Positions 24,985 through 37,968 of a stretch of DNA of 64,000 bases are shown piece by piece. Under the pieces are notes generated by a model, which saw only the letters and a list, made by a program, of their open reading frames with translations, did no database searches and was not told the origin of the DNA. A program made the position numbers and the translations under genes. Positions within the stretch are counted from its first letter, which is position 1, and each line of letters opens with the position of its first letter. Origin of the DNA: Strigops habroptila (Eukaryota; Chordata; Aves; Psittaciformes; Psittacidae); assembly GCF_004027225.2 (NCBI RefSeq), contig NC_044278.2, forward strand, positions 56,165,743 through 56,229,742, written 5' to 3'.

Positions 24985-25130
24985 GGGGGGGTTTTGTGTT
25001 TTGTATTTGGTTTTTTGTGGTGTGGGTTTTTTGGGGGTTTTTTTGGTTTTTTTTAATGTATTTTGTGTTTGTGTGGGTTTTGTTTGGTTATTTTTTTTTT
25101 TTTTTTTTTGGTTTCATTGTGTTTTGTTTT
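24985..25130. repeat. T/G-only low-complexity tract with T19
   Basis: Apart from scattered A and C this 146-nt stretch is built of T and G runs, starting with G7 at 24985-24991 and including T19 at 25091-25109. The frame through it reads as a string of F, W, V and G and is not a gene. It may be an expanded (GTTTT/GGGTTTTT)n-type simple repeat. Confidence 0.9.
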
Positions 25131-25240
25131 CAAGATGGAAGGATTAATCTTTCTAGGAGGTGCCCATTATTCCTGAATGGCTATGAAGAGAGTCAAAGCA
25201 AGTTGGTTAGTCTTTGAGTGGATGTAGTAAGGCACAGTGA

Positions 25241-25290
25241 AATGTAACCTATGTTTCCTATCATAAATGTAGCTTATATTTCCTGTCATA
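25241..25290. repeat. 25-bp tandem duplication, two copies
   Basis: Two adjacent 25-bp units starting aatgta (25241-25265 and 25266-25290) differ at four positions. Too short to assign to a family. Confidence 0.8.
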
Positions 25291-25631
25291 AACAGCTACT
25301 TTCTTAATACTTGGCAAACAGAATCTCCAAGTTACCTCATGCAGGAAATAATAACTGCTTTGTGACATACTTTGCTTTGAAGATTGAAATAGAGAAATTA
25401 AATGAGTTGTACTAATAAAGTGATTACATAATCATTTTTATTGCAAGCACAAGTTTTCTATCTAGAAGAAGATTCATGTGTGCGCTGCTTGATCACAAAT
25501 CACAAGGGTATAAAATAGAATAGATAACTTTCTATACTGATTTTTTGCTTTTATGTATTTTATGATTTGATGTACACAGTGAGAATAGTAGATCATGCTA
25601 AATAGGATGGAGAGACCATATGAATAATTTC

Positions 25632-25684
25632 ATGTGTATATATGAAATATATATATTTCGTGTGTATATATATTTATGTATATG
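25632..25684. repeat. TA/TG-rich microsatellite-like tract
   Basis: Interrupted runs of tatata and tgtgtata, including a near-palindromic gaaatatatatatttc core. Simple-sequence DNA only. Confidence 0.8.
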
Positions 25685-26944
25685 TTTGATAGATAATAAG
25701 GGAAAAAAAAGGAAGAAGAAGAAGAAATAAATACTGCCCAAGCAGGGAAGCATCCATCTCCTGAGGCCAGCATAGCCCTGCAAAGCATGCTATCACTGTG
25801 CTGGTGATGAGCCAGCAGCCATCTACTAAGAGATGGCAGCAATGGTTACTGCTCCTGGAGGAGAGTTTTATCTTATATCTTAGCAGGTTACCTGCTCTCT
25901 AGTTGCCATATGGCAACCAAAGCATCCTTCCTTCTAATCCTCTGTCTCAGCCCCATCCATTTTTCTTCCTCAGGACAGGACCCGTGAACTCCCCCAGTCT
26001 GCCTCACTCTATCTCTCCACTCCTGTCATGTTTCATAGTTCCTGTTGACAGAGAGAGAGAAGTGCTTGTAGTAGACAGTGTGATAGAAGAATGACTCCTT
26101 TTTGACCAGGGGAATTGATGGCAGGCTTCTGCTTATCCACAGGGGAAAGCAGCTGCTGTAAAGGGGAAGAAATACCTGCTTATGTGGAGACAAGGAGGTA
26201 GTTAATGTTGCTGGGAGGTGGCAGTAGGCTTTTAAAAAGCCAACTCCAGCTGCCAGCATCAAATCATCTGGTCTTGGATGATGAAATAGATACAATCTGT
26301 GATGACATCAATCTGGAATAATTGCAAATATTTCAGGGGACAAAAAGGGAATTCAAAGTTATGTTCACAAATTAGAGGAATGGCCCTAAGTAAAGAAGGG
26401 GCAACCACAAAGTGCTACATTTGTAAGGAAGGAAGAATCTAGTACTTATAATGATAAAGAATTGCCTAAGCAACAGTGCAGAAAAAAAGAATGCAGAGGT
26501 TTTACTGGATCAGAGTCTAAAGCAATCCAAGTCACAGGTGCAATACAATCGAAAAAAGATGTAGCTTACTCTTGAGTACATAAATAGAAATGTCATTCAC
26601 GAGATGTGGGGGTTTCTGTGTCCACCATTAGTTACGCCTGTGGAGGAATGCTGTGTCCTGTGTTTTTGCGCTGGCTTTCAGGGAGATGGAAATGAGCAGG
26701 AGGTGTAAGGAAAGGAAACAAATGTTTCTAATTAAAATAATTAGAAAACTGGGCGTATGTGGTGATTTTGAAGTAAATGGGTTTGTTTAGCACTGAAAAA
26801 TAGGATAAAGAGAGGACATAAATTTCCCAATATGTGGGAGGCTGGTGGTGAGAGAAGGATAACCAGCTGCTCTTTAGAACCAATTGAAGTAAGACTTGAA
26901 GAAATTAATTAATTGATTTCAGATTAGTTTTCAGCTAGCTACAT

Positions 26945-27085
26945 TTGTTGCAGCATCTACTTTGTTGCAGGTTTTCAAGAAGAGACTAGAAAAATTTCTC
27001 TCCCAATGGTGTTGCTCTTGCTTCTGGAGAAGCTGGGCTAGCTGGTGCTTTGAGATCTTTTCCAGCACTGTATTTCTGTGAATAT
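26945..27085 (+). mobile_element. Old CR1 3'-end remnant
   Basis: The segment has the CR1 C-terminal and tail order: 'gttttcaagaagagactaga' (like the FKRRLD coding end), then 'gagatcttttccagcactg' and a final tttctgtgaatatg reminiscent of the terminal 8-bp unit. It is short and diverged, so I place it as an old fragment of a different CR1 subfamily from the three younger copies. Boundaries are approximate. Confidence 0.55.
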
Positions 27086-30000
27086 GTGCTCTGATTTGAT
27101 TACTGTTTTTGTCAGTCCTCCCCTGAGTTGTACATGCAAGTGTGTCTTGGTGTGGTTTCAGGTGTCACTGCTGGTCTCATGCTGATGCTGCAGAAGATGA
27201 GGAGTTTCCCACAGATCATTTACAATATATGCCAGTGTAATAAGGATATGCCATACCATCTGAGATGTCATAAGTTACCAACATTGTGTATCTATCTTCA
27301 TCATGTTCTTGGTATCTCTGCACTGATTGCAACAGGCATTGCATATATGTCCTTTCAAATATACTGGTCATAAAAAAAAAAAAAGAGTTGTAAAGTACAA
27401 GATCAGGACTTCTGTACGTGTAACCATAAGTAAATTTTTTACTTTTGTTGACAACTTTTCATCGTGCTCACGTAATGAAGAAGTACACTCATTTAAGTTA
27501 TACAGGAGTGGAAGATTTACAGAAGCTTTATTGATTTATACCTCCTCTATGCCTAGCAATTTTTCCCATTCCTTTGAAGACAGAGAAGAGAGGAAGCAAA
27601 GAGTTATATTTATATGAAGATTTTTATCCATGCACTGAGTGCTTATTCAGATAATTTTATTTCTTTAGTCATACAGAAAGCTTAACAATTTGATAAAGGC
27701 ATGGCAGACAATCTCATGTTTCGCAGAAGACAACATACAGACACAGGACAAGGTCCACCCAGCCAAGTGTCCTGACTCTCATACTGGCTGGTAGGGAAGA
27801 ATGAAATAAAAACACATGTTAATAGTTCTCTAGTGTACTCTTAAAGCCTCCTGTGATTTGTGACTTGAGGCTTCCCGAGTCTCAAGACTCTTCGAGAAAC
27901 ACATGCAGATCATGTGTCACCAATGTATTGGGATCATTTAGTAATGATACACTTTTCCCCACAATTTTCATTTTAATAGAGATGTGATTATGTAAAGAAT
28001 TTAAACTTGCGTAGTATCAAGTGCAGTCCATTAATACTGAAGGATAATAAAAGCTTTCAGTGGGAGAGGTTGAGTAATATTTAGCTACCATTAGGGGTTT
28101 TAGCTTATCCAGGACAAACTTTCCTTTTTTCTCCCCTATGACAGAGAGTCATAAAAAATAGGTGAGAGAAGAATAATTTCAAAAGGAGAGTTCATTTAAT
28201 ATTTGTAATTGAATTTCACAGTTCCTCGTAACTACAGATATTGCAAGGAAAAAATCCCCAAGTCTAGGCATGTCTAATTCATTATTCACTATTATGGATT
28301 TGAAGCGATAATTTTGGCAAAATAATTTGTTCTCTCAGCAGTTAGGAACCAGTTACAGGTTGCTGTGATAATGTAACCTGCAATATGAATGTAATATTGC
28401 ATACAGCAGAGAGGGAAGGTAAAACAGCTGTGCTGGGAGGTCTGCAGTTACACTGGATAATTGGCAGTTCAATAGCAGTTAATGACTTTTTTTCTTTATA
28501 CTAATATGAATGTTGAATTTTCATTAGTTCATGGGTATGTCTCCATGGCACAATACAGTACTCTGCAGAGATGCGAGAGGTACTTCTGGTACAGTTAGTA
28601 CAGCTTCTGGAAGCTGTAAAGTTATGTCATTACAGAGCTCTGTACAGGATTGTTGTATCAGTGGGAGTTAGGTCCTTGAATATGACTTGTTTCACAAGCT
28701 GTAAATAGGTTATCCAGCATATGACCAGCATCCAGCCAGAGCTGATAATCATCTCCCTTTAAAAGAGAGAAGTGCTTCCATAAGGCAGATTTTTTTGTTG
28801 TAAGGCAGGTATTTAAGACAGTAAGGATGACTGGCCCTCCAGAAGTGCCCATCTAGAACTGCTAACAAGGTAAGGGGATTGAGAAGACAGTGAGAGGAGT
28901 TGGCTGACCTAGGATAAATGTGCATTTTTTAGTTAATGTTGAGATGAATTCCACATATTGTTCCTCCTTAACCTGCCTTTTCAAAGGTAAATAGAAGAGT
29001 GTGCTGAACTGGTACACAGCTGATCTTTAGCAGCAGTAAGTAATGTTACCCAGTAGGTTAATGCATGTAAAATCTTGTATACGGTTTGAACTATGGAAAG
29101 TTGTTCAGGTAGGTTTTGTGTGAGTCCTGATTCGAAACATGTGTAGGACAAAGAAGATAACCTTTAAAAGCAAGCTCAAATCCATGTGATTAAAAATAGG
29201 TCATCCCTTGCTCTTTTAATTGAGATGTAAGATAGCCCCACTATTACACTCTGCTCGTCTGTTAACCCTAAAGTTACTTGAAAGGAACAGCTTAATTCCC
29301 TTGAGTCACACATAGTTATTTCCTCACCACGAGGGATATTTTAACATATCCCATTCAGGTGGTTACTTGCCCATCATAGGCTTAGCAGTTGGGCTCATTG
29401 CTTAGTTATAATGCCAAATGTTGAGTTGTAATCCAATTAACACGCCACATGAGCTTCACTGGGCAGCTCTTTGGGACTGAGCTGGTACGGAATCAGAGCT
29501 GAGGGCTTCGCTTCTAGCAGCTGAGCTTGGCTATGCAGGGAAGCTGAGCTCCTCTCACATTTTTCAGTGGGAAAATGGGTCTTGAAGCATCAGAAATTGA
29601 ATCTTCCAGATGTAGAATGCTAAAATGTGAACTAGTGGAACCATTTTTCTGCTTAATCAAAAGTTATTTTTTAAGTGCATAGCTTTTTTTCTTGGTGGCT
29701 TCTGATGCCACTGCGCCTTTTAAAATGCACAGAAATTTTGAACTTGAAAATAATAGACAATACAAACATGCATTTAAATTCTGAATTCTAAAATACACCA
29801 AGTCACGATGGGATTACTGAGTAATGCAGTTAAGTCTTGTTAGTCATTAAAGATACAAAAGATGAACTTAGGCCTTTTTTTGTAATATAACACAATGACA
29901 TATCTGTATTTCTCAGCACCAGCAATGATTTGTTTTAACTTCTGACCTCCTAGGCTGTTCAGATAACAACACTTGGCCTTTCCAAGCATTTTCCAATCAT

Positions 30001-33000
30001 GTAAAATAGGCTTTCTATGTGGATAACAAAAACATCTCCCAAACTGACTGGAACTTCATATAGGACTTGGAAATTAGATATGACCCTCAATTTTGTTTTC
30101 TAAAGGACCCATAAGCTATGGATCTGCTAGACTTAAGGATTGTGATGCTCCTGATGATCTGTGGAATGTCGAGACTTCTGTGATTAGAGCATGGCACCTG
30201 AGCTCAGGCATGCACCAATTGTATGTATGTTAATCATTAGCATGGATTTGGCTCAGCTTTTTCCTAGATGATGCTTGAGTACTCTGTGGAGTTTAGCACA
30301 TGCCAGGTCCATTCCCAATAGGCAGGTTGAATGCAGCTATTTTTGCTGTGAAATGAGTTAATGTAGATAGAAACAAGCTGTGCCATGCCACACCATGTCA
30401 CACCACTTGTCCTTTGGACCAGGAAGCTCTCTGTGTCACTTTATTTGCTAGGCTAGGTATATCCAAAAAGTTCAATTTATTGCATCCAAGTGAAGTTATG
30501 TCGTCACCTTTCCTAAGGGGAGAGCTGTGACTCTCCAGAGGGGATTCATCCTATCTGACTGGCAGTACCTATATTAGAAGATAATTTGTTGTAGAGGGCT
30601 TGTTTCTTTCCATTCTCTGCACAGGGAGCAGAGAATGGGCAAAATGCCTGTCTATTTTTCTCCTGGCAGTAGATGAAATGAATACTACTCACCTGTCCTC
30701 TTGACTCTGCCCTGCTCTGAGACCTCTTTGTTTCTCTAGAGAAAATAGGTGGACAAATATTCTCTGCACGTTGGGGAAACTGCTATTGCAAACTTCTTTT
30801 TCAGGGATGAGCTCTTTCTTGGTCTTGCTTGGCTTCATACCCATTGACAGTGACTTCCCCCACAGTTTGAAAGCTGCGTGTTGAGCTGTATCACAGAGCA
30901 GAAGGCTCTCATAGGTGAGTGACACTGATGAAGAGAAGAAGGAGCCTAAGGTGGTGTCTGAGCCAGCTACACTGGGCAGTTAACATGCACTTAAATTGAG
31001 ATGCAGATGTTGTTCACCTCATTTTAGGTAGATAATATTTGTTCTGTGGAGGATTTCCAGAGTTCTTCTCTTCATGAAAACAAACTAAAGAAAGTACCAG
31101 AGTCCTCTAAGCAGCCTTTGTTAGGTACCTAGTATGTTGATGCAAGTTAATTGCCTAGGTGAGGTGGACCGGACTTCACCTTCACCTCATGTGACAGAGA
31201 AAGCAAGTTGTCCTTGGGCAGTAAGAACTTATGGAATGTAAAGAGAAGTAGTTAGCAGTACCTGTGTGTTTGTGTGGTGAACGAGAGGTAATTAAGAGAA
31301 GTCAATCATAAGGAGGAAATACTTTATTTCCGTTTAATAAAAAAAATGGTGTCTCCTTTGGCATTTCTTTCATTTTTTTTTTCCCCAGAAAAATGATTGA
31401 GTTAGCTTGGGAATAGATTAGCTATTTTAAAAATGTTGATTATCTGTCTACAATTCTTTTTATAAACCCTCCCCTTTAAATTGGCAGGAAAAAAAAAAAA
31501 AAGAGGAATAAAAAGATGAGCAGTGAATTAGAAAATGCATTTAAGATAGTTGATCAGCTTATCTTTCCAGTAGACCCACTTTAGTCGCATGCTCATGTAT
31601 TATTAACCTGACTGTAAAGTATTGCATCAAGTTTGATACTGTACGTCTTTCCTGGCATACCCATTTAGGTGGTGTTAGGTGCCTTTTGAATTGGATGCTG
31701 ATGCTATAATTTGGAAAGGAAAGCCAGAAGTTTGCATTAGTGAAGTATTTTTTTATCTTTACATTAAAAAAAAAAAAAATTAAACCTCTGAAGATGACTC
31801 CTTTTGCTTAGCCTTCCTAAAGAAATAATCTAGCCCTAACACTCATGGTCTTACCCCTTTCTTTAATTAGTCACATCTAAAAGGATCTCATTTATAGTCT
31901 TACCTTGTATTCCTCTAATTTACTCACAGAGACAGATGGATAATGTCATTTAGTAACCTGCTGGCACAAAGGTTTCTATATGTGAAAAGTGGTTTAACTG
32001 AAAAAAGAATTATTCCACTCAAATGTAAGTATACCTATTAATTTGACTGCTGGTGCTCGCTGAACAGCTGTCTTTAGGATAGAAGTTGTAGTCATTTGTT
32101 ACTACTTTTCCCTAAAAGTCCCTGAATGATTTTTTTTAACAGCTCAAGAAAGTGACCAAATCTATTGAGGTTCCTGTAGGAATCTTTTTCAATTTTTCTT
32201 TGTCTTCCCTCTGGACTCTTGATTATTCACATCTGTTGTTCCCCAAAGCAGGAGGCTGCATTTTTCTCATTGCTATTTTTCTAGTCTTTTTCCAAAGGTG
32301 CTTAGTCTATTAAAAAAACCCAACAAACACGAACCAAACAACAAACTGTTGTGTGAAAACCACATGCCTCCCTCTCCCTGAAAACACTGCTGAATTAAGC
32401 TAAATACGAATGTAGCTTGCTATTTTCTGGCACAAAATTAGCTAGCCCTTCTGAGCTTGGCTGTAGCTGATGCTTGCTACTACAAAGCATGGTAATAAGT
32501 GGTTCTAAAATTCTTTACAACACTATATATTGTTTGATTGTAGCATTTACAGAGCTGTATTGAATGTCTTCTGCACCCTGCTATGTGTGGCATTGTTGAA
32601 TCCTATATGTGTCTTACACATTGATATGTTATTGTGACTTCCTTCACGATAATAAAACCAAAGCAAACCTGAAATGAAATGTTCTGATGAATCTATACTT
32701 AATGGCAGATCACTTCTGAGGAATTCAGTTAAGACACAGCAATAACGCAGTAACAATGCTGAAGATTCGGAAGATGGATTTAGTTAATTGCTTCTAGAGG
32801 ACACAAAATGAAACACTACCTTTCAGAGTTGAGTGATAAATCTTCAGATACATGGAAATAATGGGTGTGAGGAACTGGCTAGATGTAATGATGATGGAGG
32901 CAATCAAAGGATGAAAGTGTCAGGGTTACTTTTCAATCTGTCATTGAATTGTGGTCATCTATCACTGCAACCAGATTTTGTCCTAGCTTCTACTGAGCCA

Positions 33001-36000
33001 ACTAGTATATTTTCATCTTTTCCTCTGTGTTGTCTGTTGCTGAATCTTCATGTCTATTACTCTTCAGTCATCTTCTTGTCAGAAGTATGATAATTTTTCT
33101 TCAGTTCTTGCAGCACAACCAACCCATTGCCAGTTAAGCTTTCTCATATTCTTCAAGACATCCTTGCCTACAGCTGGCTACCCTACCCTGCTCAACATTC
33201 AGCTCCAAATCCTTTTCTGTGTCTCCTTTACTAGTGTGGCATGGCTGTCAGTACAGGCATGTTAATTTGTTGAAAACAGAAAGTGCTTATTTTTAACGAT
33301 ACTCTTATGCTATGTCTTATTTGTTTATTTATTTTGACTTGAACAGCAGACTTCTATGCCGTACAAATAAGTATAAGAAAGGTCAAATTTTAAAAGACTT
33401 GAGGGACCAGATGTTTGCAAAAAAAATCCTCCACTTTGCTTCAACCTCTGCTTTTGTTGTAGTGAGCCATACTATAAACTGTGACTGTTTCTAATGGAAT
33501 TAGAGAACACAGGGAAGGAAGATGGGGGGAGAGGAGAATTTTTCAATTTTTGGATTACTGTAAGATCTTAGTGGAGTGAAAGTTAGATTTTATTTGGTTA
33601 TCATTGCTCAGCAAGGACAGGGCATGTTTATTGTTTTTCACAAAACCCATTGGTAAATAGACGGTTACTCAGAAGGAGCTGTAGTCTCTATGTGATCAAA
33701 AAACATGTATTCAATATTCCTCCAAGACGCTTATTTTATTGATTGACTGAAAAAACTCCAGGGGAGATTATTCTAGCTACATCATATCAGGCTTCTGAGG
33801 AACACATTTCCCTTCCCCTTCCCCTTTCCTTCCTCAATACAGGGTCAAATTCAGCTATTACATGCAGTGATGCAGTTTCAGTGGTGTCAAAGAGAAGAGG
33901 TTTCATCCCGTCTTCTGTCAGCTGTCACACAGACTGGCAGAAGCAAGGCAATTCCAGCACTAATGCCAATATTCTGACTGTCAGCTTATCCCATTGTGTC
34001 TTTATAGGATGGCACAAAAGCTACAGACATGCAGATCTTCATGCCAAGGCCAGAGTTTTTTAAGCAGTTAGTTATCTTAGCCTAAATTTTTAGATGCTTT
34101 GAAGGGAGAGAAGTGGCCATGCCTTCCATCCTATGTACATTCCCTGAAAAACTAGGAATACATTGTGAGTATTGGAGAGTGTGTTAAAAGCAACAGAAGA
34201 ATTATATGTATTTACAAGACTAAATTCCAAAAATACTTTGAATCTTAATTTCTTTGAAAAACTTCTTTTCAGACATTAATTCTGTTGATTGTCCCATGAT
34301 TTATACAAATTTCAGGTCTCGTTCTACCCTCTACTTGTTTCTAAAAGCAGCAAAACACACAGCAGAGCTGTGGCTGGTATTCAGTTCAATATCTTCATAC
34401 AGATGCAAACGATTTACTTACTCCTTAGCTTTGCAAGAATATTGGCCAGAGTTCTCAGATGCTGCTGTGTTGGTAAATCTTGCACTTGTGCATTAATCAC
34501 TCTCAGGCTTATCTTTGTTGTTGTTAATCAAATGTTCTCTTTAGTGGCCAACAACTGTAATGCCGGTCATGATTCCTGCTGATAGGTAGTCTAGCGTCGT
34601 ACTGTACATTTTGTGTATGAAAAGGCTTTTTTAATCCAGAGCCCTAGGAAATATCCTGATCCTTTTCAAGAGTCTGGCTGTTGGCTGTTGTCTCAGTGCA
34701 AGAGAGTAAGAAGCTGAGGATTCTCTTTGGGCACGATGTTAGAAATACCTCCCTGGAGCTAATACCCCTTTTCTGTCTAGGTGGGATATGGAGAGAAGCT
34801 TATCAGGATGAACAGAAGACAGAATTTGTGTGCAACAGGGTCTGTTTGACACTTACATGGCTCGGCAGCGTCGTATTTCTGTAATCCTTGCTCTGCTGCA
34901 GTTCATGCTGGGAGCTGGCTCAGTCTGGCAAGTTTGAGATCAGAGGAACAAGAAGGGGATTTAAGACAACTTTTGCAATTTTTCTCTTCAGCTGTTCTAA
35001 CTGTAAGCTCTACCTGATGAAGATCTGACCACTACATTTTCAAAACAATGTTTTCTTAATTCTTTTCTAGCAAAACTCCCAGTGAAAAATAACAGAAAAC
35101 TGAATTAAAAAGTTTGTTCAACTCAGTGTATAGGATCTACCAGAAGGTCCAACACCATTTTTTTCTTGGTTTCCCTTCATGGGTATAAACAAACTAGAGC
35201 ATTAGACACTGATAAAAGGGAGAAAACAGTTTTATTCATTATTCAATAATCTCCAGAGGCTCAGCATCATTTACAGTTAGTGCACATCCCCAAAAAATTA
35301 TTAGGCACTTGACAGTTCAACAGTTACTGCCAGATCATGAAGAAATATCCCCAGGAACCAAATTTCCCTGACCTGAATTCATGTGCCTGTGTGCCTGTGT
35401 CTGTGTTTCTTATACTGTCCCACCACGACCTTCAGCTGCTTCTCTTGACTTACGCAAAAAAGGAGGGGACACACACACACAGAGACATTGCTGCCAACAG
35501 GCTACTTCACTACAGTTTTGGAAAGTGTTTCTGAGTACTGGAGGTCCAACCAACCTTACCAATAAATTCTTGGAGTGCTTCATGGGGTGGCTTTGGCCCC
35601 TGCCAGCTGGTGCTCCTTCAGAGGCTTCCCAGGTGCTGCTCAGAAGCCTGCATGGTCCAAAGACACTTCTGATACCCAGCTAGCATATAGCCACCCCTTT
35701 TTGGAGGATGAGAAAGTCTAATAGCACAGACTTGAGATGTTCTTGCCAGATGGCTTCAATGCCAGAGTATATGTTTAATATTCTAGTCATATTTAATTCA
35801 CTAGTAGAGACATAGCCATGGAGTCTCTGAGAAATTTATATACTGACCTGTAGGCCTAATAAATTCAGCTTTCTTTTTTTTTGTACCAGATGTACTGGAT
35901 GTTCTGCATTGAGCCTTATTAAACATCCCCACTAAGCTGTGCCTGTTGAACTTTTAAACGGAGGTGAATTCTCAGCAGGAATTCAGAGCTGGTGAAAATT

Positions 36001-37914
36001 CCCCAGTTTTCTGTGACAAAAGGCTCCAGTGATGTTTGCTGTTCAGCTTTTCCCAAAGAATATTTTTTTTTCTGAAGGAAATGCATGACTCGAGACTCAA
36101 CAAACCCCAGACCTATAGCTGATGCTACACTGGCAGGTCATCCCTGTTGGGTGCGATGGCCAGCCTGTGGACACCATCACCCTACCCTTTTCATCCTTGC
36201 CACCATTAGAGCCTTTCTGTGATGCAGACTTTCCTTCCACTTTTCCTTGTAGCACTCTAAAGAAATATTTGATGTTCAATGTGCATGAGAGATGAGGGAG
36301 AAAATGTCAATGAAGTTAACACAGATAAAAATTTGTTTGATGTGTACTGATCAAACCAGGTAATTTCTATATTTTTTTTTTTTCCCGAATGCTTGTAGAA
36401 TTATTTTTCAGGCTTTATGTTAACAGAAGTGGGAAACTGTCTATTTTGGAAACACGTCAGTGGAGAACGAAGCAGACTGACATCTCCATTTCTAGCAGCA
36501 ATCTGTAAGATTACCATTAAAAATGTCTTCTCCACACTGAGCTGATCTGACTTACCTGCATGTTCTGCAGGCTGACCTTTGAGCTGCTCATGGGGTCCAG
36601 AGGGTCTGATTCTGCCCAAATGCATCTCTTCTCTATTGAAAAGCCTGACAAGTGAGATGTGAGTGAAGGATAGATGGTTTACAAAACCAAGGTACAATAC
36701 TGTATGTCTGTAAGGGAACTACTTACCAGAATGTCATGTTAACCATGCATTTAAAATAACTGTGGAAATAGCTTTTCATTGATAGGTCTCAAAGTTCCTT
36801 CTGAAGGAGTTAAATAGGAGTTAAATGGTGTGGGGCCACAGACAAGAGAGGAACCATGTCCTACATCCTTCAGCAGACAAGTGACAGACCCTGCTTTCCT
36901 GAAATGTGGTCCAGTTTTTGTTGACGAAGGCTGGTGCTGTGCAGCCCAGTAGGTGCAGACCTGAAGAATGCAGCTGGGTGGCCAATGTCCTCATTAAATC
37001 CTGGGTGTTTGCTTTGCAAAAGTAGTTCTGGTTTGGTTTGTTGGGCTGCATAACAATTTATAGTTGGAGCTCTAGGTGTGCTTACAGAAAGCACCTCTGG
37101 TTTCGGCCCAACCAAAAGGAGTAAAGCTGTCATGCTCCCAAAACAGCTTTGCAATGTGAACCAAGGTATAGTAAGGGAGAACAGTTGGCAGATTCACTTC
37201 AAAAGCATGTTCCCATATTGAAGTATGGTGCTTATATAGATAGCTCAAACCATACTGACAGCCATTTTTAGAATGAATTGTCATTTCGTTTTGGGACACT
37301 GAAGCACATCTCCATCTGATGTGTTATTTATTCATCACTTAATTAGCAACTAGTTGTAAAGTGGTATCTTCATCTTTGTTCTCCTCTCTGCTGTTTACGA
37401 GAAGCAGTGGTAAACAGGTGTAAAAATTGCTGTATCAGCTCATACCAAATATCTCCTAGCCCAGTATACCTCTGACTGGGACTAGTATCAGATGTTTAAT
37501 GAGTAACACAAAAAAGTGTTACTTCCCTGGAAAAATCTCCCAGCCTTTATGATTTTCAATTCAGGAATATTGCAGTTCGTTGCAGTTGGTTTCTTAATGT
37601 TTAAGCTAAGGGATATTAAAATAAATTATTGCACTTATTTAGCTAATGTGTGCCTAGATAAAGGATATATCTATATATAGTTTTTGGCTACATTTTTCCT
37701 TATAGGTCATACTTTCTGCAATATTTTATTATAACATGCGTCATCATCATTGTTAGTTGTGCTTATTAAATTGCCAGAGCTGTCTAGTGTTAATCACTGA
37801 CATTGCAGTGAAATCTAACTCCATTCACTCATGCAGATTGCTGGAAGTTGCTTTCTTTCACCAACTGTTTCCTCTGAATGCCAGAAAACTTCAATGTACA
37901 AACAGTATAAAGCA

Positions 37915-37968
37915 GTGTGTGTCTGCCTGCAACTGTAAGTGCAACTGTAAGTGTGTGTCTGCCTGCAA
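37915..37968. repeat. Short compound tandem repeat (tgtctgcctgcaactgtaag)
   Basis: A gtgtgtctgcctgcaa block occurs twice, flanking two copies of gcaactgtaagt, so the whole looks like a local nested duplication. Confidence 0.8.

Larger units (their letters stand above)
20201..26944. other. Intron 3, first stretch: no gene seen
   Basis: After the CpG island the sequence returns to AT-rich DNA. It contains G8/C18 homopolymers at 21261-21316, a T/G-rich tract at 24985-25130, a short tandem duplication at 25241-25290, and an AT-rich tract at 25632-25684. Small frames at 22903-23231 overlap each other in all phases and have no recognisable content. Confidence 0.6.

Noticed and set aside
24996..25217. 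73-codon frame rich in F, W and V, resembling a membrane peptide
   Set aside because: It is the translation of a T/G low-complexity tract.
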